Positions 1 through 7,969 are shown, counted from the stretch's first letter. The stretch: 38,339 bases of DNA from an uncultured Clostridia bacterium (GCA_944391955.1 CALXVG010000010.1:1-38339), one strand, 5' to 3'. The notes: a model not told the origin generated them from the sequence alone. Program-made: numbers and translations.

Positions 1-532
1 TATACATAAAACATTCTTTTTGATGTGAATTTATAACTCCTATTGCTTGTAAATATGAATATATAATTGTACTTCCCACAAATTTCATTCCTCTTTTTTG
101 TAAATCTTTTGATAAGTCATCTGATAAGCTATTTGTAGTTTTATCTGTTTCATAAATAATTATATCTTTTGTAAAAGTTTTCAAATAATTGTAAAATGTA
201 CCATATTCTTTTTGTATCTTTTTAAATATTTTACTGTTATTTATAGTAGCATTTATTTTTAATCTATTTCTTATAATGTTTTTATTTTCTAATAATTCTT
301 TTACCTTTTTCTCATCATAGTTGCATATTTTATTTATTTCAAAATTATCAAATGCTTTTCTAAAGCTTTCTCTCTTGTTGAGTACACACTCCCAAGAAAG
401 TCCTGCCTGAAAAGACTCTAGTATTAACATTTCAAATAAGTATTTATCATCAAAATTAGGATTTCCCCACTCTTCATCATGATATTTTATATATAACTCG
501 TTTTTTAAATTACACCATTTACATCTTCTCAT
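1..532 (-). CDS. tag: DNA-3-methyladenine glycosylase I, 3' end cut by the window edge
   Basis: Base-excision repair enzyme that removes 3-methyladenine from alkylated DNA. Not a complete frame, but 177 codons read openly from ATG at 532 to the window edge. The Tag zinc site is visible: Cys4 (MRRC), His18 (YHDEEWG) and, near the edge, His and Cys spaced HxxxC (SHQKEC). The segment FQAGLSW after the EMLILES helix is the Tag substrate pocket region. The start ATG lies inside the last codons of ogt (14 bp overlap), so the two are translationally coupled and form an alkylation-damage operon. The missing part should be only about 10-15 residues. Family assignment is secure. Confidence 0.93.
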   Translation of the reverse strand, partial: MRRCKWCNLKNELYIKYHDEEWGNPNFDDKYLFEMLILESFQAGLSWECVLNKRESFRKAFDNFEINKICNYDEKKVKELLENKNIIRNRLKINATINNSKIFKKIQKEYGTFYNYLKTFTKDIIIYETDKTTNSLSDDLSKDLQKRGMKFVGSTIIYSYLQAIGVINSHQKECFMY

Positions 533-1067
533 ATGTAGTTCCTCCTTTTGAAATAAAAAATTTATTCATATCATTTTTTTCAAGTTTTAATAATTCTACT
601 TTATTTTTTATTCCTCCGCCATAACCAGTTAAATTTCCATCAATTCCAACTACTCTATGGCATGGGATAATTATACATATAGGATTCCACCCTACCGCTC
701 CACCAACTGCTTGAGAAGACATTCTTTTTAATCCTCTATTATGTGCAATTGTTTTTGATATGTCATTATATGTTACTGTTTTTCCATAAGGTATGGTATT
801 CATTATATCAATTACTTCTTTTCTAAACTGTGTTAATCCATTTATTTTATATCTTGGAATAAAATCAGGTTCTTTGCCACTAAAATATATATCAAGCCAT
901 TTACTTGTTTCTTTGAATATTTGTAATTCTTTTTCTTGACAGTCTATTTCATACTTTGAAATTCCTCTTGACTCTTCAAACCATAAACCTATTAAAGACT
1001 CTCCATCACTATGCATTACTATATTTGAAAAAACATCTGGAGTTTTATAGTTATATTTGTATATCAT
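519..1067 (-). CDS. ogt: Methylated-DNA--protein-cysteine S-methyltransferase
   Basis: Suicide repair protein that moves the O6-methyl group of guanine (or O4-methyl of thymine) onto its own cysteine. The 182-residue product carries the active-site motif PCHRVVG (about residues 135-141) followed by the usual glycine-rich loop (GYGGG). The N-terminal part is the short ribonuclease-H-like domain typical of Ogt/MGMT without an Ada domain. A GGAGAT ribosome site sits 5 nt before ATG 1067. First gene of the ogt-tag operon; the 14 bp overlap with tag implies coupled translation. A sigma-A type promoter lies upstream at 1130-1158. Confidence 0.95.
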   Translation of the reverse strand: MIYKYNYKTPDVFSNIVMHSDGESLIGLWFEESRGISKYEIDCQEKELQIFKETSKWLDIYFSGKEPDFIPRYKINGLTQFRKEVIDIMNTIPYGKTVTYNDISKTIAHNRGLKRMSSQAVGGAVGWNPICIIIPCHRVVGIDGNLTGYGGGIKNKVELLKLEKNDMNKFFISKGGTTYEKM

Positions 1068-1129
1068 ACTATCTCCTTTACTTGATTTCTAATAGACAAC
1101 AACACTCTAAATACTGTTAAATATGTTCA

Positions 1130-1158
1130 AGTATATCATAACCTTATTTTTTTCTCAA
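1130..1158 (-). promoter_or_regulatory. Promoter of ogt-tag
   Basis: On the minus strand TTGAGA (1153-1158), a 17 bp spacer, and TATACT (1130-1135), about 60 bp before the ogt start. Good sigma-A match; no alkylation-specific operator recognised. Confidence 0.6.
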
Positions 1159-1218
1159 TATCATAATTTGTTTAGAAATATATTTACTACGTTTTTTATA
1201 TTTTAGAGAACAAATGTG

Positions 1219-1247
1219 TTGTTTTTTATGTAAAAATGTAGTATTAT
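1219..1247 (+). promoter_or_regulatory. Promoter of the PemK/MazF-like gene
   Basis: TTGTTT (1219-1224), 17 bp spacer, TATTAT (1242-1247). Start of transcription expected near 1254, leaving a leader of roughly 120 nt before the TTG start at 1377. The leader holds a small hairpin (CTATC / GATAG near 1262-1276). Confidence 0.5.
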
Positions 1248-1376
1248 TAGTAAAGAACTTTTCTATCAAATAGATAGTTCAAGAAGGCTTATTTTTACAA
1301 GCAGTCTATGATTGAGTATGTAGTTTATATACAAGAAATATATAAGCTACAGTATTTAATATTAGGAGGTTTTAAT

Positions 1377-2112
1377 TTGAATATATACTCTCAAAACATT
1401 TATGAAGTAATTGAAAATAATATAAAAAAACATGTTCTAATTATATATAATATATCTGAAAATCATTATGTTGGATTAACCATTCATACTACTAAATCTG
1501 ATAATATAACATATATAGAATCTATAAAAAGATTTATTGATATAAATGATTTACAGGAATACACTAAAGGAAATATAAAACGGCTTAGTTTATGTTAAAG
1601 GTAAATTTTTAAAATTAAATAATAAAGATTTCTCTTATGTTCTGAAACTTTTAAAAGAATCCTTAATTCAAAAACTAAGTAAAGAAATTGATTATAATAA
1701 TATTGAAAAAATTAAGTATTTAAAATTGTGTTATGATAAACTGTTATTAAATAAAAATAATGCAAAAACATCTATTTTAAAACCTGGCTCTATATGTTGG
1801 GTTGATTTTGGGCAAAATGTTGGTTCAGAATTAAGAAAATTAAGACCAGCTATATTATGGCGCTCTTCTGCTGATAAGAAAATGTGGACAGTAATTCCTT
1901 TAAGTAGTAAATGTTATAATGATAAGTATTATTTTCATTGTGATATAAGTGGATTACCTTGCAGTACGGCAAAATTAGAATCTATGGCTAATTTTAGTTA
2001 TAAAAGATTAAGAGAACCTTTTTTTCATAACAAGAAAATCGCTCATTTATCTCAAGATGACTATTCGAATGTTCTAGTATCATTAAAAAAATATTATACT
2101 TTTGAAGATTAA
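1377..2112 (+). CDS. PemK/MazF-family toxin-like protein, needs a +1 frameshift at CGG 1581
   Basis: Likely a two-domain MazF-fold endoribonuclease of about 244 residues. The start chosen is TTG 1377, because AGGAGG (1364-1369) lies 7 nt upstream; the earlier ATG at 1308 has no such site. Frame 1377-1598 ends in TAA soon after an in-frame CGG (1581). Skipping the C of that codon reads Lys-Gly-Leu and joins an open frame to 2112. The C-terminal half has the PemK signature PGSICWVDFG, then RPAILW and VIPLSS, the MazF beta-barrel and RNA-binding strands. No protein antitoxin lies beside it; two small RNA-like units follow directly. Family is clear for the C-terminal domain; the N-terminal half is only MazF-like by shape. 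If the shift is not real, it is a pseudogene. Confidence 0.75.
1581..1583 (+). other. Apparent +1 frameshift site, CGG in frame (PemK-like gene)
   Basis: The zero frame reads AAA CGG CTT AGT TTA TGT TAA. Skipping C gives AAA GGC TTA GTT TAT, which continues open for 176 codons into the conserved PemK domain. See the matching sites at 2487, 24830 and 25751. Confidence 0.8.
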
Positions 2113-2142
2113 TTTAGGCAAAAATCTTGACTCTTGCCTAAA
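2113..2142 (+). repeat. Inverted repeat enclosing the -35 box of the first small-RNA unit
   Basis: Nine-base arms TTTAGGCAA (2113-2121) and TTGCCTAAA (2134-2142), 12 nt loop. The loop contains TTGACT (2127-2132), the -35 box of the promoter. The left arm begins right after the PemK-like stop codon. It could be an operator, or an RNA stem in transcripts reading through from upstream. Confidence 0.6.
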
Positions 2143-2155
2143 AATATCTTATAAT
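2127..2155 (+). promoter_or_regulatory. Strong promoter of small-RNA unit 1
   Basis: TTGACT (2127-2132), exactly 17 bp, TATAAT (2150-2155). Near-consensus sigma-A promoter with no open reading frame downstream, which points to a non-coding transcript starting near 2162. Confidence 0.75.
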
Positions 2156-2161
2156 ATAATT

Positions 2162-2235
2162 ACATTTAGCGTTGCACATCAAAAGATGTGGAAGTTGTTT
2201 TTCAAAGACTAGGTTAACTTAGTCTTTGCTTTTTG
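2162..2235 (+). ncRNA. Candidate small RNA, unit 1 of a tandem pair
   Basis: About 74 nt between a near-consensus promoter and an intrinsic terminator. It contains hairpin CACATC-AAAA-GATGTG (about 2175-2190). The terminator stem has AAAGACTA (2204-2211) pairing with TAGTCTTT (2220-2227), extended by G-U and G-C pairs around TTAA, then GCTTTTT. No start codon with a ribosome site is present. The first half is repeated in unit 2. No known RNA family recognised. Confidence 0.6.
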
Positions 2236-2269
2236 TAATTATATTTCTTTATTTGCATATAATATAATT

Positions 2270-2350
2270 ACATTTAATGTTGCACATTTAAATGTGATTA
2301 GTTCGTTTATAAACGCTTAAAATCCCTCCAATAGAGAGGGATTTTCTATT
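2270..2350 (+). ncRNA. Candidate small RNA, unit 2 of the tandem pair
   Basis: Shares with unit 1 the block from TATAATATAATTACATTTA through GTTGCACAT. Its first hairpin is CACAT-TTAA-ATGTG: both arms differ from unit 1 and still pair, which favours a structured RNA. A short palindrome (CGTTTATAAACG) follows, then a terminator with AATCCCTC (2321-2328) pairing with GAGGGATT (2336-2343) and a T tract. The -10 TATAAT is at 2258-2263, but the -35 region is weak, so this copy may be expressed less. Confidence 0.5.
2319..2346. terminator. Bidirectional terminator between small-RNA unit 2 and rlmD
   Basis: Stem AAATCCCTC / GAGGGATTTT with T tracts in both directions. It serves unit 2 on the plus strand and can end rlmD transcripts on the minus strand. 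Confidence 0.7.
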
Positions 2351-2434
2351 TACTTGTCAGAAGCTCTCGCAAATTATTATAAATTTACGAGGGTTTCCGA
2401 CATATTTAACTTCTACATTGAAAGATAGTAACCT

Positions 2435-3806
2435 CTAAGATGACTTGCAATTCTTTAATTCTAGGAATGTACAACACTCAACATGTCCGCGTGTATGGGA
2501 ACATATCTACTGGTTGTATTTCTTTTATTTCATATTTTTCACTCAATATCTTTAAATCTCTTGCTAATGTTGCTGGGTTACAACTTATATATATTATCTG
2601 TTCCGCTTCCAAATTATTTAAAAGTTGAGATGTGTTCTTATCTAATCCTTTTCGTGGTGGATCTACAAATATAGTATTTGGATATATTCCTTCTTTTTTT
2701 AATATCTCTGGCAATACTTTTTCTACATCTCCTGCATAAAATTCTATATTTTTAATATTATTAATTTTTGCATTTTCCTTTGCATTTTCAATTGCCTCTT
2801 CTACTATCTCTATTCCATAAACTCTTTTGAAATATTTTGAAGCAAATATTCCTATTGTACCAATTCCACAATAAAGGTCTAATGCTATTTTGTTTTTGTC
2901 ATTCTTTATATATTTCATAGCAGTATTATAAAGAATTTCTGTTTGAATTGGATTAACTTGATAAAATGATAATGATGATATTTTGAATTTATACTCTCCT
3001 AAAATATCATAAATATATCCATCTCCATATATTATTTCATTTTTATTACCTAATATGACGTTTGTATTTTTCATATTATAGTTCTTTACTATTGTTTTTA
3101 TGTTTGGAAATTTACTTGTTAAGTATTCTACAAATTTCTTATCTTCTTTAAAATTATTATCATTAACAACTATTGTAACTAAAACATCATTGGTTTTTAT
3201 TCCAATTTTCACAATAATATGCCTTATTGTTCCTTTAAGTGTTTTTTCATTGTATACACTTATTTTGCTTGATTTTATATATTCAAAAATATATCTTGCA
3301 ATTTCTTCACAAGTCTCATTTTGAATATAACATTTATCAATTGGAATTATATTATGACTTCTATTTGCAAAAATTCCCATAATTGGTTTATTATTTTTAT
3401 CTATACCAAGTGGGTATTGCAATTTATTTCTGTAAAACATAGGTTTTTCCATCCCTATTACATTTTTAACTTTAAGTTCCTTGCCAAAAGATTTATATAA
3501 ACAATTTTCTACAATTGCTTTTTTTATTTCTAGAGTTTGATTATATTCTATATGTCTTAAATTACATCCTCCACATTTACTATAATCTTTACATTCTGGT
3601 GTTACTCTTGTTTTTGCTGGTCTAATAATCTTCATTATTTTTCCATATGCAAAGCTTGACTGTACTTTTAATATTTTTATCTCTATTTTTTCTCCTGCAA
3701 TTGCTCCTTGAATAAATATTGGAAAACTATTTATTTTAGCAATTCCTTCTCCTTGATATCCATTATCTATTACTTCAACCTCGTAAATTTCGTTTTTTTC
3801 TATCAT
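2435..3806 (-). CDS. rlmD: 23S rRNA (uracil-5-)-methyltransferase, RlmD/RumA family, needs a +1 frameshift at CGG 2487
   Basis: SAM-dependent methyltransferase forming 5-methyluridine in 23S rRNA. Start ATG 3806 is chosen for its GGAGA site and because the TRAM domain begins there. A Cys cluster (CKDYSKCGGCNLRH) fits the RumA iron-sulfur site; DLYCGIGTIGIF is the SAM motif; ISCNPATLARD holds the nucleophile. The zero frame ends at TGA 2478, just after MFPYT. Skipping the C of in-frame CGG (2487-2489) reads Gly-His-Val-Glu-Cys and runs on to TAG 2435. Known for the family: the Glu of this HVE/HLE motif is the catalytic base (Glu424 in E. coli RumA), so the zero-frame product would lack it. The upstream 439 codons are intact. 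Confidence 0.85.
2487..2489 (-). other. Apparent +1 frameshift site, CGG in frame (rlmD)
   Basis: Minus strand reads TAC ACG CGG ACA TGT TGA. Skipping C gives ACG GGA CAT GTT GAG, that is Thr-Gly-His-Val-Glu, the conserved C-terminal catalytic motif of the family. Confidence 0.85.
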
Positions 3807-3879
3807 TGTTTCTCCTATCTTCAATTTTACTAAAAGTAATTTTAATCTGGTTCTTATCAGTATAAAGTTTGTCCAAATG

Positions 3880-3921
3880 ATTATAACATAAAAGGCAGAT
3901 ACTTTCAATTATCTGCCTTTT
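3880..3921 (-). promoter_or_regulatory. rlmD promoter with its -35 inside a hairpin loop
   Basis: On the minus strand TTGAAA (3903-3908), 17 bp, TATAAT (3880-3885). A 12 bp inverted repeat (3890-3901 with 3910-3921, arms AAAAGGCAGATA / TATCTGCCTTTT) has the -35 hexamer as its loop. The same stem may serve as the terminator of the upstream cyclophilin-like gene. Confidence 0.65.
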
Positions 3922-3968
3922 CTTCCTTTTTTCTTTCTTCAGCTTTATCTATTGTTATAATTCATATT

Positions 3969-4514
3969 CTAATATAATGAAATAACAACTGTTATATCTC
4001 CTTCTCCTAAAATCCTTTTTAATTCATTTTGAGAAATATTATCAATTTTTCCTAATCTTGTGAGATTCCAAGTATTTTGGTCATAATATATTACAAAAGA
4101 ATTTCCTTGATACAAAATTAAATCTCCTGCATTTGTACTTATATTTTCATCATTTCTTGGTAAATTAAAATCTAATAAACCTACTTTTTCCATGTTTCCA
4201 TAATCGCTCATTTCTATTGTGATGTCTGACTTTGCAAGTCTATTAAGTAATTCTCTTGTAGAAGAATTATTCTCTAATGTTGCAGTTAAAGCATTGTCAT
4301 TAATTATTAACTTTATTTTATTAGTTTCCATGTCTGCTTGTTCCTCACTTTCAGTAATTGTATTATTTTTTTTAATATTATTAATATTTTCTGTATCATT
4401 TATGTTCAACATATTTGAAATTTCATTATTATCATTTCTATTGAACATCACTATTATTCCAATAGCTATAAATATAATTATCATTAAAATAAAAAACAAT
4501 ATTTTAGTCTTCAT
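3969..4514 (-). CDS. Membrane-anchored cyclophilin-like fold protein
   Basis: 181 residues. One N-terminal membrane segment (about residues 4-24, all Ile/Leu/Phe) and an Asn/Glu-rich linker to about residue 65 hold an extracytoplasmic domain outside the cell. That domain begins KIKLIINDNALTATL and continues through IEMSDYGNMEKVG and LILYQGNSFVIYYD to LTRLGKI. This is the pattern of the small bacterial cyclophilin-like family (PF18050 type), which has the fold but no shown isomerase activity. No lipobox. GGAGTG ribosome site before ATG 4514. It stands alone between the MBL gene and rlmD. The physiological role is not known. Confidence 0.75.
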   Translation of the reverse strand: MKTKILFFILMIIIFIAIGIIVMFNRNDNNEISNMLNINDTENINNIKKNNTITESEEQADMETNKIKLIINDNALTATLENNSSTRELLNRLAKSDITIEMSDYGNMEKVGLLDFNLPRNDENISTNAGDLILYQGNSFVIYYDQNTWNLTRLGKIDNISQNELKRILGEGDITVVISLY

Positions 4515-4581
4515 TTTTTCACTCCGTTATTTTTAATTTTTAAATTCTTTAATTACTTTTGCTAATAAAATAGTTTGCATT

Positions 4582-5457
4582 TTAATTTATTCGTTTCCAT
4601 ATCATCTTATTATCTTTAAACTCATAAATTACTTTATTCTCATCAGCTAAATATGCTAAATATGATTTTATTGTACTTCCTACTAAAACATATTGATTTA
4701 CATTCATTATCAGATTATATTCATCAAATATATATTTCAATATCTCTTCAAAAGTAATTTCTTTTGCGCAAATGTTATATATTTTATCCATAACTTCTTG
4801 GATTTTATGTTTATTAAGTTCTATTAAAGCTGAAATATCACTTGTAGCTTCTGAGTGAGATGGAATATACATTTTGCCATTCAAAGTCTTTAAATAATCT
4901 AAAGTATTAAGAAATTCTCTAACATCATACACAAAGAATAAATGATATTTTTTAATTGTTTCTTCGCTAAATATAGAGTCTGCCAAGAAGTACACATTAT
5001 CACTTGTTTTAATTCCTATCATATCAAAAAAATGTCCTTTTAGGAAAAAATACTCTAATCCATTTGGAAGGTTATTTTCTATTGGTAAAACAACTGATTC
5101 TTTTGCTAATAAAAATTTATTTCTTAAATCCTTAAATGGATATCCTCCATAAAGAAAAGATGGTTCTAAAATAGGAAATTCTGTAAAAGCTTTTTCCATG
5201 TTATGTGCAAGAATAGTACAATTAGTTCTATCCTGTATTACTTTATTTCCTCCAATGTGGTCTGCATTTGAATGAGTATTTATAATTCCTTTTATTTTCC
5301 AGCCTTGCTCATCAATAATCTTTAATATTTTCTTTCCAGCATCTTTATCGTTTCCAGTATCTATAAGGTAAACATTAGTGTCATCAAATTTAAAGATGCC
5401 TATATTAGTTGCATTTTTTATATAATAGGTTTTTTCTCCAACTTTTACTAATTCCAT
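4582..5457 (-). CDS. MBL-fold metallo-hydrolase with an unusual HxNxDH motif
   Basis: About 291 residues. Start ATG 5457 is preferred because GGAG lies 6 nt before it; an in-frame ATG at 5469 has no ribosome site. The metallo-beta-lactamase fold is shown by YLIDTGND, then THSNADHIGG in place of the standard HxHxDH, then GHFFDMIG, LADSIF and PSHSE, which supply the later His/Asp ligands. The second His of the main motif is Asn, which should weaken or change one metal site. The C-terminal 80 residues form a helical tail often seen in Clostridia members of this group. Cytoplasmic, substrate unknown. Confidence 0.8.
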   Translation of the reverse strand: MELVKVGEKTYYIKNATNIGIFKFDDTNVYLIDTGNDKDAGKKILKIIDEQGWKIKGIINTHSNADHIGGNKVIQDRTNCTILAHNMEKAFTEFPILEPSFLYGGYPFKDLRNKFLLAKESVVLPIENNLPNGLEYFFLKGHFFDMIGIKTSDNVYFLADSIFSEETIKKYHLFFVYDVREFLNTLDYLKTLNGKMYIPSHSEATSDISALIELNKHKIQEVMDKIYNICAKEITFEEILKYIFDEYNLIMNVNQYVLVGSTIKSYLAYLADENKVIYEFKDNKMIWKRIN

Positions 5458-5493
5458 AAAAAACTCCATTTCACAAATTATTATCTTTTTAAG

Positions 5494-5535
5494 ATTATAT
5501 AATAAATGACAGATAATTTCAATTAATTATCTGTC
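5494..5535 (-). promoter_or_regulatory. MBL gene promoter with its -35 in a hairpin loop
   Basis: Minus strand TTGAAA (5517-5522), 17 bp, TATAAT (5494-5499). An 11 bp inverted repeat (GACAGATAATT 5508-5518 with AATTATCTGTC 5525-5535) encloses the -35. Same design as the rlmD promoter at 3880-3921. Confidence 0.65.
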
Positions 5536-5601
5536 TATTTATTTTATATTATTAAAAATTTACTCCAATTCCAAATTATGTTTGAATCTGTCATGAGCAA
5601 A

Positions 5602-5641
5602 AAAGAATTATTAGATACCATATGGCATAAAATAATTCTTT
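5602..5641 (-). terminator. Terminator of ytvI
   Basis: Arms AAAGAATTATT (5602-5612) and AATAATTCTTT (5631-5641), with inner pairing around CCATATGG. On the minus strand the stem runs straight into a run of six T. Confidence 0.75.
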
Positions 5642-5655
5642 GGAAATTTATATTA

Positions 5656-6747
5656 TTATAAAAATATACTTCTTATCAGTCCATTTTCTAAGCTTACACT
5701 AAATATATTTTTTAATATTATAAATATTATAGGTCCGATAAATAATCCTAATACTCCACTCAATTTGAAACCTGTATACATTGCAATTAATGTGAAAATT
5801 GGATGTATTCCTATATTATGACTTACTATCTTAGGTTCTATTAACTGCCTTACAACTGTTGCAACAATATATACAATCATAATATATATTCCTAATGATA
5901 GGTTGCCATTTATTCCCACTATTATTGCCCATGGTATCATTACCATCCCTGACCCCAAAATTGGTAATGCATCTACTATACCAATGCCAAGTGCCGCAAG
6001 TAAAGGATATTGTATATTATTTCCCGTAAATTTTAAAATATATAATCCTATTAAAACAATAAAAAAGGAAATTATAATTAATATTACCTCTGCTTTTAGG
6101 TAATCTCCTAAACTTTTTATAATGTTTCTCAAATGGATTCCTATTTTTTTTGCCCATAAACTAGGTAAATGATGTTCCATTTGGTCTATAATATACATTC
6201 TATCTGTACATATGAAGTATGTTGCTAAAATAGTTATAAAAGTATAGATGGCAAATTCTGGTACTAATGCTATTATATGTGTTACTTTAGTTAGTACATT
6301 ATAAATAAAATTAGTGATAGTATTTATTATTTTATCTGACGAATTTTCCATAATGCTAATTACTTGTTCTGGCACTTTAATTTCTCTTGTTTTTATTTTA
6401 TCAATATATTCATTTACTTTTTCTGTTCCAAAATCTATATAAACATTTAATCTTTGCAATAAATTTGCACTTTCTGTTATTAATATAAATGCTCCCCAGC
6501 AAACAATCCCAATTATAATTGCAAATATTATGATTATTACAAAAACCGCTACCTTTTTCCTTGTTATATGTGTTTTTTTTACTATCAATTTTATTAATGG
6601 TTCTACCATTACTGCTATAATAAATGCAATTAAAAAAGGTATATAAAAAATTGCCAATTTGAAACTTAGATATAGCACAGCAAGTGTTGCCAGTAGTATT
6701 AAGATTCTTTTACATACCTTTGTCCAATATCCAACATCTATTACCAT
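5656..6747 (-). CDS. ytvI: AI-2E/PerM-family membrane protein, YtvI-like
   Basis: 363 residues with seven or eight membrane helices and a soluble amphipathic insert (about residues 95-150), the layout of the AI-2E transporter superfamily. The family signature is near the C-terminus: ALPILGSGMVMIP, then RQLIEPKIVSHNIGIHP and GVLGLFIGP. Members with this spacing in spore formers are annotated as sporulation integral membrane protein YtvI. Starts at ATG 6747 after GGGAAAACATA. Preceded by the CBS-protein terminator and a 24 bp hairpin (6776-6799) in its leader. Transport substrate unknown. The YtvI name rests on similarity of pattern, so moderate confidence in the subgroup and high in the superfamily. 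Confidence 0.8.
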   Translation of the reverse strand: MVIDVGYWTKVCKRILILLATLAVLYLSFKLAIFYIPFLIAFIIAVMVEPLIKLIVKKTHITRKKVAVFVIIIIFAIIIGIVCWGAFILITESANLLQRLNVYIDFGTEKVNEYIDKIKTREIKVPEQVISIMENSSDKIINTITNFIYNVLTKVTHIIALVPEFAIYTFITILATYFICTDRMYIIDQMEHHLPSLWAKKIGIHLRNIIKSLGDYLKAEVILIIISFFIVLIGLYILKFTGNNIQYPLLAALGIGIVDALPILGSGMVMIPWAIIVGINGNLSLGIYIMIVYIVATVVRQLIEPKIVSHNIGIHPIFTLIAMYTGFKLSGVLGLFIGPIIFIILKNIFSVSLENGLIRSIFL

Positions 6748-6775
6748 TATGTTTTCCCTTTCTTTTTATTATGTA

Positions 6776-6799
6776 CTAGGTCTGTTTGTCCAGACCTAG
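6776..6799 (-). repeat. Leader hairpin upstream of ytvI
   Basis: CTAGGTCTG (6776-6784) and CAGACCTAG (6791-6799), perfect 9 bp arms and a 6 nt loop, only 29 bp before the ytvI start. It lies just downstream of the CBS-gene terminator. The loop/stem edge reads TGGACA on the minus strand, but no good -10 lies at 17 bp. Confidence 0.55.
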
Positions 6800-6803
6800 A
6801 TTA

Positions 6804-6838
6804 AAATTTATTGTATAGAATTTCTATACAATAAATTT
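6804..6838 (-). terminator. Stem-loop ending the CBS gene
   Basis: Seventeen-base arms (6804-6820 with 6822-6838). The stem contains the CBS stop codon. AT-rich, so a weak but long intrinsic terminator. Confidence 0.6.
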
Positions 6839-7280
6839 ATTCATTATTTTTAGCATGATTTCCACATCTGCAAATTCCTTCTACTGTTTTTCCAATATCT
6901 GTTTGGTTAATTTCATTATTGTTTGCAATATCTCCTAATGTTAATATTCCTACCATTTGATTATTTTCAACAACAGGTATTCTTTTAACTTGGCAATCAC
7001 ACATTGTTTTTGTTGCATTCTCAACATTCTCATTAGGTGTAACAGTATATATTTTTGTTGTCATTATATCGCTTACTGGTGTTGTATTTGCATCTTTATT
7101 ACAAGCGATTCCTCTTAATACTAAATCTCTGTCTGTTACTAATCCAACTATTTGTTTATTTGTATCACAAATAGGTAGGCATCCTACATGTTGATTTTTC
7201 ATTAATTTTGCAACATCTGTTAAATTAGTTTCTGGATTTACACAAGAAATTTGTGTACACATACATTCTTTTACTTTCAT
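6837..7280 (-). CDS. Tandem CBS-domain protein with a Cys-rich tail
   Basis: 147 residues. Two CBS domains: residues 1-60 (VKECMCTQISCVNPETNL ... GLVTDRDLVLRG) and 68-125 (DIMTTKIYTVTPNENV ... MVGILTLGDIA). Such stand-alone pairs bind adenine nucleotides and regulate partner proteins. Eight Cys residues in total, and the tail VEGICRCGNHAKNNE suggests metal binding or redox sensing. No fused catalytic domain. Single gene between the coat-like hypothetical and ytvI, with its own terminator. Partner unknown. Confidence 0.85.
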   Translation of the reverse strand: MKVKECMCTQISCVNPETNLTDVAKLMKNQHVGCLPICDTNKQIVGLVTDRDLVLRGIACNKDANTTPVSDIMTTKIYTVTPNENVENATKTMCDCQVKRIPVVENNQMVGILTLGDIANNNEINQTDIGKTVEGICRCGNHAKNNE

Positions 7281-7345
7281 AATATTCCCCTTTCAAATAA
7301 ATATACTATTATTATTTATTTTTAGAGGAAAAATATACAATTATT

Positions 7346-7867
7346 TTAGTATGGTCTCCATGGTGGTCTTTGGTCATATGGTGGACGTGGTGGTCTTGGT
7401 GGGCGTGGTCTATTGTTTGGTTTTAATAATTCTCGTATTATTAAAATTCTTATTAAATCTCTTAGCATAAAATTGCTCTGTCTTGTTTCACTTCTTACTT
7501 CTTGTGTTTCTTTTACATTTGGATTTCTTACATCTCCATTTTTTAGTGGAACTCGTTGAATATTCGTAGTAGAAGCAGTTTGAGGCTCTGTTGCCTCAAT
7601 ATTTCTGTATATTTCTTCTGTCATGCTATCAACTAATTCTTTACTTATCTGCCTTTGATTATTTTGAGTACATATTCTACAAACCATAGGATATACAATT
7701 CTATATATTTCAGGATACATATCATTTAACATGTCTGTATTTGTTTGTGTATTAAAATTGTTGAAATATTGAGTATCATAATAATAATCATTATATGTAT
7801 TTGTATATATATTATTTGGAATTTGATTATATCCTAGAACATTTCTCATATATTCTTCATAATCCAT
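7346..7867 (-). CDS. Hypothetical Tyr/Asn-rich protein with a Pro/Arg tail
   Basis: 173 residues. Start ATG 7867 chosen because AAGGAGG lies 6 nt upstream; the in-frame ATG at 7900 has no site. Residues 1-60 are rich in Tyr and Asn (YNDYYYDTQYFNNF), the middle has MYPEIYRIVYPMVCRIC and a helix ending MTEEIYRNI, and the end is RPRPPRPPRPPYDQRPPWRPY. No membrane segment. The composition, a central conserved block and a basic proline tail resemble spore-associated proteins of Clostridia, but this is inference. Not recognised as a named family. Confidence 0.65.
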   Translation of the reverse strand: MDYEEYMRNVLGYNQIPNNIYTNTYNDYYYDTQYFNNFNTQTNTDMLNDMYPEIYRIVYPMVCRICTQNNQRQISKELVDSMTEEIYRNIEATEPQTASTTNIQRVPLKNGDVRNPNVKETQEVRSETRQSNFMLRDLIRILIIRELLKPNNRPRPPRPPRPPYDQRPPWRPY

Positions 7868-7918
7868 TTTTACCTCCTTCATATTATATATTTTATGCAA
7901 ACAATATAAAAAAATTAC

Positions 7919-7947
7919 TAGACATATTTTAAATTATATGATATTAT
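7919..7947 (+). promoter_or_regulatory. Promoter of the 53-residue acidic protein
   Basis: TAGACA (7919-7924), 17 bp, TATTAT (7942-7947). Start of transcription near 7954, just before the ribosome site at 7960. Confidence 0.6.
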
Positions 7948-7969
7948 GAACAAAATCGAGGTGGTATCT

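Noticed and set aside
1308..1598. Separate 96-codon gene starting at ATG 1308
   Set aside because: No ribosome site for that ATG. The TTG at 1377 has AGGAGG, and the frame is the first part of the PemK-like gene.
1726..2112. Independent start for the PemK domain near 1726
   Set aside because: No ribosome site there, and the upstream frame stays open back to 1579, as expected for a continuation after a +1 shift.
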